Part shown: in pieces, positions 45,338 to 56,700 of the stretch
Layout: every line of letters begins with the position of its first letter
Numbering within the stretch: the stretch's first letter is position 1
NCBI GenBank assembly: GCA_025201705.1
Contig: MU616638.1
Coordinates: forward strand, 1 to 64,000
Origin: Dissophora ornata
Taxonomy: Eukaryota; Mortierellomycota; Mortierellomycetes; Mortierellales; Mortierellaceae
Length of the DNA stretch: 64,000 nt
Reading direction: 5' to 3'
Notes under the pieces: generated by a model
Told to the model about the DNA's origin: nothing
The model's database searches: none
What the model saw: only the letters and a program-made list of their open reading frames with translations
Translations under genes and position numbers: made by a program

Positions 45338-47685
45338 TTAATGTCCGTGGCCATCGTCCTGCTCGCGCTGCTCCGGTGCTACCGTGATCATATCATCAAT
45401 ACGCAAGATCGACAATGCCGTCTCCGTGGCAGAGCGCAATGCTCTGATCTTCGAAAGAGCTGGCTCCAACACACCGGCCTTGACATTATCACGGACCTCA
45501 CCCTTGATCAGATCCAAGCCGGACCACTTCAACTCCTGACGCGATGGGTCAGTCTGGGCGGCATTGTGATTTGTACGAAGGGTCGCGACCAGATCCGTGG
45601 AGTCCTTGGCTGCGTTGACTGCCAATGTCTTGGGAATCACCAGCATAGCGCTAGCAAACTCCATAATCGCCAATTGCTCGCGAGAGCCCTACAATGAACA
45701 GATCGCGAAAAAGGAGCCCATTTCTATTAACAAGCTATCATTATAAAAACACGAGAAGCGGCAGCGATGAGCACCGATCTGTCAACAAAGCTTACCAAGG
45801 TGGTGGCAAAATTCTCCAAATAGATGTTCAGGGCAGCCTCGACAGCTCCTCCTCCAGGAACAACGCTTCCACTCTCCAACGTACGCTTAACTACGCACAA
45901 AGAATCGTGCAACGAGCGCTCCATCTCATCCAGCATGAAATCGTTTGCTCCACGAAGAATGATCGAGGCCGAAGACTGGGCCTTGGTGCCCTTGACCAAA
46001 ATGCACTCATCATCCGAGATCCTCTCCTGAGCAACCTCCTCAGCATAGCCCAAATACGACGCATCGTAGGTCTCCTCGCCCTCAAGGTTAGCCAATGTCG
46101 AGATCAATGTTGCTCCTGTGGCCTTAGCAATTCTACGAAGGTCCTCTTTTTTGCAGCGGCGGACAGCCATAGCGCCAGCTTCAACAAACATCTTCAAGCA
46201 CATGTCATCGATTCCCTTGGTTGTCAAAATCACATTTGCGCCTGTATCCAGGATCTTCTTGATGCGCTCTGTCGTGATATCGCTCTCTCTATTGAATGCA
46301 TAAAAACAAACCAAACATGGAATATGTCAGATTATCCAACTTGCAGAAGTGCGATTAAGTAGATCGATTCAGACATGCTGCCCAAAACCGGTACCTCTTG
46401 CGGATATCTTCGAGCTTGTCAGGGTCGTCGACCATAATATGTACGCCGAGGTTCATGCGGACCTTCTGGAGGTTGATGTCCAAACAGGCAATCTTTGCAT
46501 CTTTGATCTTGGTCTTCATTGCCTGACTGGCGACCGTACAGTTAAGAGCGTATCCCTTGATGAGCGTAGACTCAGTCGCGCTCTTTCCATGAGCCTTCAG
46601 GATGTTGACAGCCTTGACAGGGTATTTATGCTCACCACGGCTGTTGATGGTCTTGACAGCGACCATGGCATCCACAGCCATGTTAGAGAAAAATTCGTCG
46701 TGGCTATGGAAGTCCCAAAAGTAGAGTTGTTCCGTGAGTACGAATAGCTCTGTCATGAAGAAGCGCCACCAAATCTGTAAAGTAGTCTGCCACTGATCTG
46801 ATCTACCGTTGACTTACGATCCAATGATCTTGCTGGACATACTGGTCTTGGCGGCATTGACAAGGCACTCTCGTCCAAGAGAATCGACTTTGATCGACAT
46901 TTGCTCTGCAATGAACTTGCAAGCCTCCTTGGACGCCTGTCTGTATCCGCTGATAATGGTGGTAGGGTGGATCTTGTTCTTGACCAACTCGTTAGCCTTC
47001 TTCAGGAGTTCGGCAGCAATAATCACGACTGAAGTTGTGCCATCGCCGACTTCTTTATCCTGCTGCTGAGCCAACTCTACAAGGATCTTTCCAGCAGGGT
47101 GCTCGACTTCCAGCATATTGAGAATAGTGGCACCATCGTTGGTAATAGTAACATCCTGTAAGCGCAGTAATGGAGATGTTTAGTGGCACGTCCGTGAGCA
47201 GAGTCTTTACAGTAACAGACTGGGCCGATAGACTTACACCGATCTCGTTCACAATCATCTTGTCCAGACCGACCGGTCCCAATGAGGACTTAACAATGTT
47301 GGCGATGGAAGATGCAGCGAGAACTAGAACACAAAGGCTGCTGATTAGGATGGGCACAGCTTTGTGTTCCTGAGATGGCTAACTTTAGAGAAGCAGCTAT
47401 TCTTCATCCAGGGGATTACACTGGCGAGTCGCTTCATGAGAGAAGATGCTCCTTGTCATTTGGAATATATTATGGCGTAGCATCAGATGAATATGTCTGC
47501 TGCTGAACGACTTCGTAGCAAGATCGCGTGTATCCTGAAACTGTATAAAAAACAAAACGCCTGCCACCAGTAGTAGATCTGCGATGGGTTCATTCAAATT
47601 CCTTACCATTCTGATCTCTGATGTTCTGACCTGAGGTGCGCTCCCCGCCGAGGAACAGGCTAGTGCTCTGCTGTGATGCGTACAT
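45338..47685 (-). CDS. CCT1: T-complex protein 1 subunit alpha (CCT1/TCP1)
   Basis: One of eight subunits of the cytosolic chaperonin TRiC, which folds actin and tubulin. Six exons (47685-47607, 47323-47238, 47155-46818, 46703-46395, 46288-45796, 45688-45338), 551 residues. Chaperonin signatures: SSLGPVGLDKMIV, DVTITNDGATIL, the ATPase motif QQQDKEVGDGTTSVV and VPGGGAVEAAL. The alpha-type features are VNAAKTSMSSKIIG, RESDITTERIKKIL and the end LSILRIDDMITVAPE. All catalytic positions look intact. The start codon lies next to a small palindrome-rich promoter shared with the + strand sequence at 47862. Confidence 0.97.
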
Positions 47686-47861
47686 GATGTGCAAGCGTTG
47701 AATGAGGAGTGGAAGACCGTAGAAGAAGCGAGATCTCCATCAAATACCGTCGCGTATTTGATGGGTCTCGCCTAAATGACGTCACCGAAGACAAGCGTCA
47801 CCCGCCACTGCAACACTCGTCGTTGCACCTCTCCACCCACTTTTGCTCGCACCTACCCCAC
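47686..47861. promoter_or_regulatory. CCT1 upstream region with CRE palindrome and 11-bp inverted repeat
   Basis: A perfect TGACGTCA (47777-47784) matches the ATF/CREB bZIP site. A perfect 11-bp inverted repeat with a 6-base loop spans 47737-47764 (arms CCATCAAATAC and GTATTTGATGG). Both lie within 100 bases of the CCT1 start and of the ATG at 47862. Confidence 0.6.
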
Positions 47862-48171
47862 ATGGATCCCCTCTTTGGAACAGGTGGTTTAAATCGTGAG
47901 CATCGGATAGGAGTATGAAGGCATGAAACGATCTGCTTCCTCAACAGCAGGTGTTTTCGCGGGGAATACATTCGTAAGAAACCCACTCTTAGTCTCTAAG
48001 GATTCTTTGGTCCACCCAGAGCGAGTACCGCCGCCCTTTCCAGCGTTTAGACCGCGATGTCACTTTATTCAAGGCTCACGATATCTCGTGAACAAGATAA
48101 TCCACTTGAATGGATGGATGAAGTCCGTGATGAAAATAGAGTAGAAAGATCGAGCAATTGAGAGAGCATCC

Positions 48172-48231
<60 letters not shown>

Positions 48232-48527
48232 AAGCAGGCCGTCATACATGCATGCGAACTGTAGGTGTATGCTGCATATCACAGTAGATATCCACCGAGA
48301 TGGTGAGCTGAAATAAATGACCTGACTTGCTCTAGAGATTGTCTCCTTGTCTCACATTCATGGTCTCCACTGCTATGCAATTTAAGCAAAGACACTTTAT
48401 ATTATTGCCGATGCGGTTTAAGGAGCCACTGGGGGATGCTCGTCTGGATTATAACGAAGAAGATCATACTATCTTCCTGGGGCTATATTATGAAAGAGAG
48501 AGCGCAAGAGGCATTACGCGCCATGGC
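47862..48527 (+). pseudogene. Possible N-terminal remnant of an NADH pyrophosphatase (NUDIX) gene
   Basis: Weak call. Joining ATG 47862 to the frame after an acceptor near 47950 gives MDPLFGTGGLN then GVFAGNTFVRNPLLVSKDS, which recalls the FAGNPLNR-type start of Npy1/NUDT12 proteins. About 400 bases on, LDYNEEDHTIFLGLYYER recalls the xFLGL strand that ends their N-terminal domain. The zinc ribbon and the NUDIX box are not found; the next sequence belongs to the CUE gene on the other strand. It may be a decayed or truncated copy, or not a gene at all. Confidence 0.28.
48174..48227. repeat. GA dinucleotide microsatellite
   Basis: About 27 tandem GA units between the possible NUDIX remnant and the CUE gene. 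Confidence 0.95.
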
Positions 48528-49563
48528 TCATGCCGTTATGTCCACCTCCTTTGCTTTACTTTCGGCGTCCTTCACCTTGCGCGCTTCCTGTTCCAAATAT
48601 CTTCTATACTCATACAAAAAAAGAAGTTGTTAGTAAATAGGTCCAATTCGGTTGCATCCCCTCAATCTTGGGGATCAACATGATGGCATGTACACCGCAA
48701 TAGTTGCTGAGAAAAATGGGGCCATACTTCCTAGCTTGCAAAACCATGTATTCCTTTCGACTCTTAAAGACTTCCTGGCGCTTCTGTGCATTGTCGCCCC
48801 ACACTTTGGAGGGCTCATCAGGCACAATGTCCTTCTCGACCGCTTCCTGCAACTTGAAGCGCTGTACAAGATTGCCGTTCACTGATTGACTGGCTCCAGA
48901 GGATGATCCTGAAGTCGATGATGACGACGCAGCCGGGGGTGTAATAGGGCGAGGGGCAGGAGGCTATGAATATAAGAGTTATGACAAAGCACTCGATATC
49001 GTCAAGATTCATCTAGGATTTCAGCAATTATTAAACGACCGCTCGTATGTTGCGCGTTCTCCATACCATCGGCAAGGCACCGTCTCTCAGAATGTTGTCA
49101 CAAGTCTGCTCCACTGAACCGGTCTTTTGGAGGTCATAATGAATAGCGGCTGTGGGGATATGCGGGAACATGGCCCTGACCGTTTCCACCTGATGAATAC
49201 AGGGCAACGATTCTGGTTAGTACTCTCCTGTTCCACTCTCTTCCAGCAAATCCTATTCCCGCCATATATCCAGAACATGGACCCATACCATCTCTGGATT
49301 GACGAGCCGCGCTACCGGTCGTGTTGGAATCCTGCCTCTGTTCTGTCCTTGGCGGTTTGGCTGCGAGCCATCTCCCGAGGCTATGTGTCATCAGATGCGC
49401 TCTAGTTAACAGGCTGAGGAAAGAGACATTCATCGCTTTTGTACGAAAACGGAGTTGCTTCTGCTAGCTGCCAAAGCAGATGGGGTTGTAGTGTACCTGA
49501 GAGCCATCGGAAGACCATAAAAATGATCACGATGACGATGGTGATGCTGACAAAATCGGTCAT
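48528..49563 (-). CDS. ER membrane CUE-domain protein (Cue1-like)
   Basis: Five exons (49563-49497, 49380-49289, 49189-49067, 48963-48728, 48603-48528), about 197 residues. An N-terminal membrane anchor (DFVSITIVIVIIFMVFRWL) is followed by a basic linker and a CUE domain (VETVRAMFPHIPTAAIHYDL, QKTGSVEQTCDNIL). CUE domains bind ubiquitin through the Met-Phe-Pro and di-leucine motifs; MFP is present and the second is IL. A charged C-terminal helix follows (KRYLEQEARKVKDAESKAKE). In yeast Cue1 recruits the E2 enzyme Ubc7 for ER-associated degradation. This assignment fits domain order and size but not necessarily orthology. Confidence 0.78.
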
Positions 49564-51273
49564 GGCTATTTTATCCTGCGATTTGTTTGTGAAGATGTGT
49601 GATGTGTGCGTTGAAGACCAGACGACCAGCGATTTGACCGACTGTGACTGTTTCATTTCGACGAGGTATTGAAGACTACCACGGATGTTTCGTGGTGACA
49701 CAAAGTGTCGGGAAGCGCGTTCCCAGCGGAAGAAAAAGAAATAGCTGCCTTTGCCACCAGGCTTCCCAGATTGATGAGGGTGTGTCTGTTCAACAACTTG
49801 CCACATTTCATGTGCTTTGCCACACGGACTCGAGGCAACCCCCGAAGCTAGTCATCCATAATGCAGATTCATGCATAAATGCTTGTTTAAATTGAACACC
49901 CTGAGTCTGTCTTCCCGTTCGACATACCCTTCGCCCGTCTTTTTCAGCATTAGAATCTGACCAACTGCCCGACCGCAGCAGCCTGGCGCAGGGAGGCGTA
50001 GGCAGTGCCGTGTCAATTGAAAAGGCGCCGCGACGAAGCGCCGAGCTAAAATGAATCAAAAAGGTGAGGCACACCTGCATACACGGATCGACCAAGCCAA
50101 GACGCAGCAGCGGGAAGTAGAGGCGAAGCACATAGAACATGGGAACCACATCCACAGGGCTTTCCGTTGCCCAGACTGGTCTTTGGAGCTCTTCCCCTCT
50201 CGTATCTCTTTGAGTTACTGGCAGGATCACAGCAAAAATACTCACGCGCAAGAACTTCAGACCCCTGTGTTGTTGTTGTTATTGCCGCTGTTGCTACTGC
50301 ATATCGCCGATGTTCATGTCTGCCTTGCACTAGCGACAGCTCGCTCAGGCCCACCTACTTCATAATCAACTTTATGCTCACAAACATCTCGCGTTTACGT
50401 CAGTCAGTGCAGGAATCCCTGAGATTTGAGTTTCGGCAAACTCAACCACATCCGCAAATGGCAGGGTTAGCCCCAGATTTCGCCAGAGAGGAGAAGGAAA
50501 TATCGAGAAGAGAGCAGGGTCAAAGACAGTTTCGTGTTTACTGCAAAGGGCAATGATGTAAAAGGACAGGAGTGAGGTCGCGCGGTATGCGGAGTTGCAA
50601 CCGTGGATTCTTGGGGGCCGAGTGGAGCGAAAGTCTAGGAGAGGTGGAAGGTGCGAGCAAACACGAGAAGACAAACAAGAAAACTGATGTAACAAGGTGG
50701 GATAGTCCCCACACTCCTTAGTCCATCTTTTGTGTTGTCGGTATTACTGTCGCTGTCGATGATACTATCGACTTCGCGACAAAGCTTCTCCTTTTTCTCT
50801 ATTTTTGGTCATAGCGCGCTTGCTATGCCATTGCCCTCTCTTCGTTTTGAATGTCCGCTTAACAAACGACGTAACACGGTGGTAAAACCAAACTCAAATG
50901 GGAGCAATGGAAGGTTGCACAGGTTGGACAGCCGCACGGCGGGTGCCAACTGAGAAGCGCGTCAATTGACTGTGCGACACTCCCAGACGCGGTATAAAAG
51001 GAACACACCTCGCACCATCCCACAAATATTCTCCTCACTCACACCTCACACTACTCAGCTTAGCCTGCTTAGCAAGCCCTAGTCTAGCCTCTCTTTTGCT
51101 ACTTCTCTACGTTAATTTGGCACACCCAGGCTCCTGCTGCAAGCAATAATCCGAAACACCCTGTCGAAATACATTTTCAAAACACACCCGTCCTCGAGGA
51201 AGCCTTTTTTTTTTTCCCCCTCCTCTCTCTTCCCTCTTCTCAGACTTCTCTCTATCCCTATTTCTGAGCCCAC
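49564..51273. other. 1.7-kb spacer with an unresolved possible small gene and a TATA promoter
   Basis: On the - strand around 50386-49900 a hydrophobic reading frame (MFVSIKLIMK, then GLKFLRVSIFAVIL if a GTAGGT intron is removed) could code a small membrane protein, but I cannot name a family or find its end with confidence. On the + strand, GGTATAAAAGG at about 50991 followed by CT-rich sequence (51100-51260) is a strong core promoter and leader for the next gene. Confidence 0.35.
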
Positions 51274-52363
51274 AATGTCGAAGAAGGATCTCTGCTCTGC
51301 TCTCTGGGGTCAGATTGTCCAGGACACCAAGACGTTAGCAAACCAGGTTGTCAGCAAGATTTTGAACAAGCCCACAGGTAAAGACTTTCACAGTCTACTC
51401 ATGCCACACTCGACTGTCAGAAGTACATTTCCGCCGAGGTCTAACACACAATGCCCACCATCTTCGTATTATTTTCCTTCTGCAGTACCAACACCATCAC
51501 GGAGCGTATACCAGAACCATCTCCAATACAACAATGTGTCGTACACTAGCACAGTCTCTCTCGTCAACATCTCCAATGACTCCACCACTTCCCTCGCCTC
51601 CTCACATTCAGGAACACAACATTACAACGCAGTACAAGAGATGACTCTACAATACGAGACTCTGTGGGAGGTCCAGCTCGCACTCGGGGAGATCCCCGGC
51701 ATGTTTGAGGGAAACATCTTACAACCCTGCCTGCCCCTCTGCCCACGACAACAGCAATCATCACAGCAGCCAGAATCATACCTGCAATACACCATCCCTC
51801 TCTCATCTCCCTCTGCATTCTCAGAAGTGAACTTTGAACAGCCGTTCGACTACTATGGTGACAATGAGGAGGATGAGGACGAGCAAGACTACGACGACTA
51901 CGAGGAGGAGGAAGAGGCTGAAGAGGAGTTTCTGCAGCAGTCGCACACGTCCGAAATTGAAACGCAGCCAAACGAAATTGCCCCTCGCCCGTTGTTGTCA
52001 AGGCGGCAGAGTAGTGCCACCAACGACCTCCGCCATGACCGCAAGGACAGCGGTGTGTTTGTACACGACGACGAAGAGGGCATCATCCACGTCTCTCCCA
52101 AATCCAGACAGCCCGTCGATGTCTCCAACGAGTCGGACATTTCAGATCCCGAGGCTGAGGACTATAACAACGACGATTACCACTACGGCTACCACTGCGA
52201 CTATTACTTCAACAACAACAAGGACCTGGCCACTCAGGGACGCATCCTATCCTTGAGGACAGCTGTGATGGGTAAAGACGCCTTACGAATGGAAAATGGC
52301 TCCTTCTCATTTCCGCTTCCGTCCATGATGGCTAACATCCCATCGGTGTCCTTGCAAGCATAA
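51274..52363 (+). CDS. Acidic orphan protein, 362 residues
   Basis: No family recognised. The start MSKKDLCSALWGQIVQDTKT is short and helical. The rest is Ser/Tyr/Gln-rich, with an acidic block (NEEDEDEQDYDDYEEEEEAE) and a His/Tyr/Asn-rich end (DDYHYGYHCDYYFNNN). No membrane segment or signal peptide is seen. A consensus donor (CAG|GTAAAG, 51378) and acceptor (TTCTGCAG, ending 51485) bound 108 bases, a multiple of three, so a spliced form lacking 36 residues would stay in frame. The strong TATA promoter suggests high or induced expression. The ATG lies at 51274-51276. Confidence 0.6.
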
Positions 52364-53786
52364 AAAAACTCATCTTCAATAGCATAAATAGCATAGCATT
52401 CGTGGTTTCATTTTTTCCCCATTTTTTTTCACCAACTGTGTGCGCGACTGTAGTATCCGCGAGTGTCATATCTGTAGAACATCCTTCCTTCCTTCCTTTG
52501 AGTTTTATTTTCCTTCAGTGCTGGTCACGAAAGTGTGGAACAAAAGCAAGACCAACAAGACCAATAATAATAATATTATCCAACGCGCACAGAAAAAAAA
52601 AAGAAGATTCCAATTTTGTGGCACAGTCCCTGATAACGAGCACTATTTTAGAAACCATATTTTTATGATATGATAGCGTTTATGATAATGCCGCCAATAG
52701 GTGGTGGAGCTACTGGGTGACCGAATATCGACAATATCGTAATAATGAAAACTGCTAGTGCGTCTGTGTTTTGTTTGTGGAGATATGAGCCGATTAGAAA
52801 ACTAAAAAATCTGGCTTGATAAGGGGCTCTATGGCGCGTAGCAACTTTTGACCTTGCACAGGGCTCTCATAGCCCACTTCTCCTTGATATGGGCCAAGGT
52901 TTTAGAGTCAGTTTTGTTGTCACGAACCATGGATGGAGGCGGTTTCTCTTGGTTCCTCTTTTGACTATGAAACATGTTCGGGCAAGAAGAGATTCAATCC
53001 CAAGGTTCAGCGTCGTGTCCTTGTCAACCACCCCTGCTTTTGTACGACAGTCATGTTGTTTACTTTTTGCTTTTCATAATCGAGCCAACCGCTTTCGACA
53101 TCATCGCAATTGCACCTTTTCCGGCCTATACCTTGTTGGTTGCATCTCGATCGATGATAATCTAATGCGGCCATTGCGATGTCATCCCGGTCAGATAAGG
53201 AGGAGACAACTAAAGCAAATCGCCACACCTTCAGCAAACGTTCCTCATCTTTCGCTCGGAATAACTGCTCAAGTACCGGGTAGCCTGGGGATGCCAGTGA
53301 CTCGCGCGACATTCTGGGACAGACCCTTGAGTTCCGGCGCCCACATAGAGCTCGCGTGGTAGTTACTGCTTGATAAATAAAACTTTATCTAAAGTCTATG
53401 GTGTGCTCTCCTACGCCATAGCCCCGGACCCATCGGAAAAAGACATGAACGAGGGCACGTTCTTTACCGTAACCTTGAGTGGCAATCCCATCCATCCATC
53501 TCATTTTTTGTTTGTTTGTGAACTTTTATTTTCCGCACACACGCGCTTAGTTGCTTACCAGAGTCCATACGAGGAGCATGGAAGCAGAACAGGGTAGAAG
53601 GGTGTCCATTATGCAGGACAAAGGCGAGAAAGACCAAATAGACTAGTGTTTACAATCTTTGGCATCTGTTTTCCTTCTCCGGTTATTCTCGATCTTCCCT
53701 TTTCTTTTCTCTTTTCTTCTTCACGTTGCTGCTCGCTTTCTCTGTTTTCTCCTTTGCCGTTGACTCTGCTGGTATCTTAAGAAGCA
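52364..53786 (+). promoter_or_regulatory. Upstream region of the GATA-factor gene, with GATA sites
   Basis: 1.4 kb with no convincing gene; the two longest open frames (157 aa on +, 101 aa on -) overlap each other and look random. Several HGATAR-type sites are present: TGATAA near 52816, AGATAA near 53194, TGATAA near 53371 and TTATCT near 53387. That would fit self-control by the GATA protein downstream, an inference. A pyrimidine-rich tract (53690-53760) precedes the ATG. Confidence 0.45.
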
Positions 53787-56700
53787 ATGCCGTCCCCTGC
53801 TCCCACCGCACATTCCTATCTTCAGTCACTCATCCTTCTGCAACACTATCAACTACAACAAAGGCAACTCCAGCAGCAACAACAAGAACAGCAGCACCAG
53901 TATCCTCATTTACCGTTTGCACATGCTCCTGCGGACACAGAACACCCGCAACAAGCATTTACACAGCTCGGCGAACTCTCGGAGCAACAGCTTCAACAGC
54001 AACTGTTATTCTCTGCACCGAAACTCAAGGTCGGCAAAGTAAAAAGAAAAAAAAATGCAGTAACAAAATACACGCGCTCGTTCTTTTGCTTCCCCTTCTT
54101 TCCTTTCGTTCAAACAACCTTCCTAACCCTGTCCTTTCCGTTGGCATACATGCGATACTTTGATTTAGCTCCTGCAACAACAACAGCAACAGCATCAACA
54201 TCAACATCAACAGCATCAGTCATGGCCTTCAAATCCCTCTTTACTCTCGTCAAACTCAGCACTTTCGGCTACATTGACATCATCTGCCTCGAGATCGTCC
54301 TCGCCACAGTTTGAGTCAGTATCTCTATCTCCAATGACCACCGCCACCACCGCCACCACTTTAACCTCTTCCTCCTCTTCTTCACCCTCTTCCGCTTACT
54401 ACAAGCGCCGTACCTCAGCCACGTTCCGATCTTCGTTTTCGACATCGCCTTTGCCTTCGTTTGAACCTTTTGGCTTTGGACCTGACGATTTCTTGAGTCA
54501 CCGAGCAGATGATGATGACAGCGATGTGGAATATGAAGATAATGATCGTACACAGCAACAGCAGCAACAGCAGCAACAGCTAGATGGAGATGCGCACAGC
54601 CCATCTCCATCTCTCGTTCCTGAAACTATCAATTTGCGACCTAGAAAATATACGCAATCAGCAAACAACGACGACAAGCTAGTTCGACTCGAGCAGAATA
54701 CTAGCTCTCGTGGCGCAAGATGCAATGACGCAGATGACGTAGGAGATCAAGGACGGGGATATAGTATGTATATTGGTACGAACTAGACAAACAATAGTTG
54801 CATGGCGGGCACACGAGGAGAGGTGACGCAGGATGGCGAGGATGCGTGGGTTATGCGGGAGGGGCTTCTATGAATATGCACTACTATCCTTTGAGACCGA
54901 AAACTCTATCAATTGTACCCCAAGAGCGAGGGGTTGTTCACTTTGTCTCCAAATAATATGGCGTCAACAAACAAGATTCGTCTTCACATGCTTTCCCCAC
55001 CTTCCCTTTTGTCCTTCGAAAATGCACACACACTGACTCCGTCTTTATTCTTCACTGTGACTGCCCCGTCTTATTCGGGTGCACCAGGAGCAACAGTGGC
55101 AAAACTCGGAAATTTATTTCAGAGCGACCCAGCATGCCGACGCGGAGAAGGAGATGGAAAAGAAAGTGAGCAACATCAACCACACGAAGAGAGACGAGAG
55201 CACGAGGACCCGCGAGAGAGAAAAACAGTGGAGGAGGAAAAGAAGGTACACCATCAGCCTGTGCAACGTAAACAACAACAATTGCAATCGGAAATATCAG
55301 TCATCGCCAATAGCTCCAGTCGAGTGTACAAGAAGAGGCCAGGTAACATCAGCGACAACGACTGCAGTAATAACAAGGCAAACGCACCAAAGCAACGTCG
55401 CCGCTGTCCAATGGCACGCAGACTCGTCGACGATGGCGACACTTCTGTTGACACACCCAAGCTCGATCTCCACCTCGACCTGCAGTCGCTCTCTGCCCTG
55501 TCCCTGTCCTCGCCCCAGTCAGCCGTCGCCTCGCCGATCAGGACCATAGGCGCCGCTATTAACAGCAGCACGGACGAGACCGAGATATCGACAGAGTCAG
55601 GAATGACAGAAGGATCGAATACACGCCGATCTGGCGACGGCGCCAGCAGTGTCTACAATCGGTAAGTACCAGTGGCTGCTCCCGGAAATGCGAGTAAACA
55701 GAGTTATGCCAGAATGTGACATGCGAGAACCCTATTTGCCAGCCCGATGATATGATATTGCGATTTGTTGTGTTCCTCCCGGAGTCAAAGAGTGAATGGA
55801 TGAAATGAATGCAGGGATGATAAAATTATGGTTTTCTATCGCATCACTAAATGTATTCTATTTTATTTCAATACCTTTATCGCTCGTTGTAGCATGAACA
55901 CCACCGCTGCAACAGCAGCAACAACCGCCTCCGTGGTCCTTCCTCCGGCCTTATCAGCCAAGCAGACTCACCGCCCCGCTTCCTCATTTTCTTCTTCCCC
56001 TTTCCGTCCCCCATCTCCATATCCTTTCTCTTCCTCTTCCCCCATCGAGCCACAAATGGCCAGTGCTTCCGTCTCCAATACAACGATTTCGTCCACCCCG
56101 TGCCCAGACCCCCACACAGTGGAATCAATTTCCCTTTCTTCACCCTTATCTCTCAAATCCAAAACCAATTCCAGTCCTTCCTCCCCGACTCATACCATGG
56201 GCACATCCACGCCCACCACTGCCGCTCCCACAAACAGCCTTGCCTCGAGCGCAACACATCTCCAACTTCTCCTTCAACAACACCACGCATTGCAACGGAA
56301 AGAACAGGAGGCTAAAGAGCGCCTCGAGCGAGAAAAGCAACTGCTACTTCAACAACAACAGCAAGGACAGCAACTGGATTCTTCATCAGCAACGTTCTCC
56401 AACACCCCAACCTCCACAAACCTCAAAGCCGATGCTCAATCTGTAGCGGCATATATGGCAACATATATGAGGCTCGCCACCGCAAATGCAGATCGAGCTC
56501 GTTGCTCCGAAAATGCGGGAACGTCATTGACAATCGATCCGGCAACGACCTCGTTGGCGACGGCTCTGTCATCAATAACAGCAACAGCGACCTCATCCCC
56601 CGCGACTATCGCCCCTTCATCGACCATGCTCTACCCATCGCCGCTCTCACCCGCCGTGTCATCGTTCCCTTCCTCGTCAACGACACACCGATCCGCCGCC

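Noticed and set aside
52889..53362. A 157-residue + strand open frame between the orphan and GATA genes
   Set aside because: No domain, no codon regularity, and overlapped by a similar-sized random frame on the other strand.
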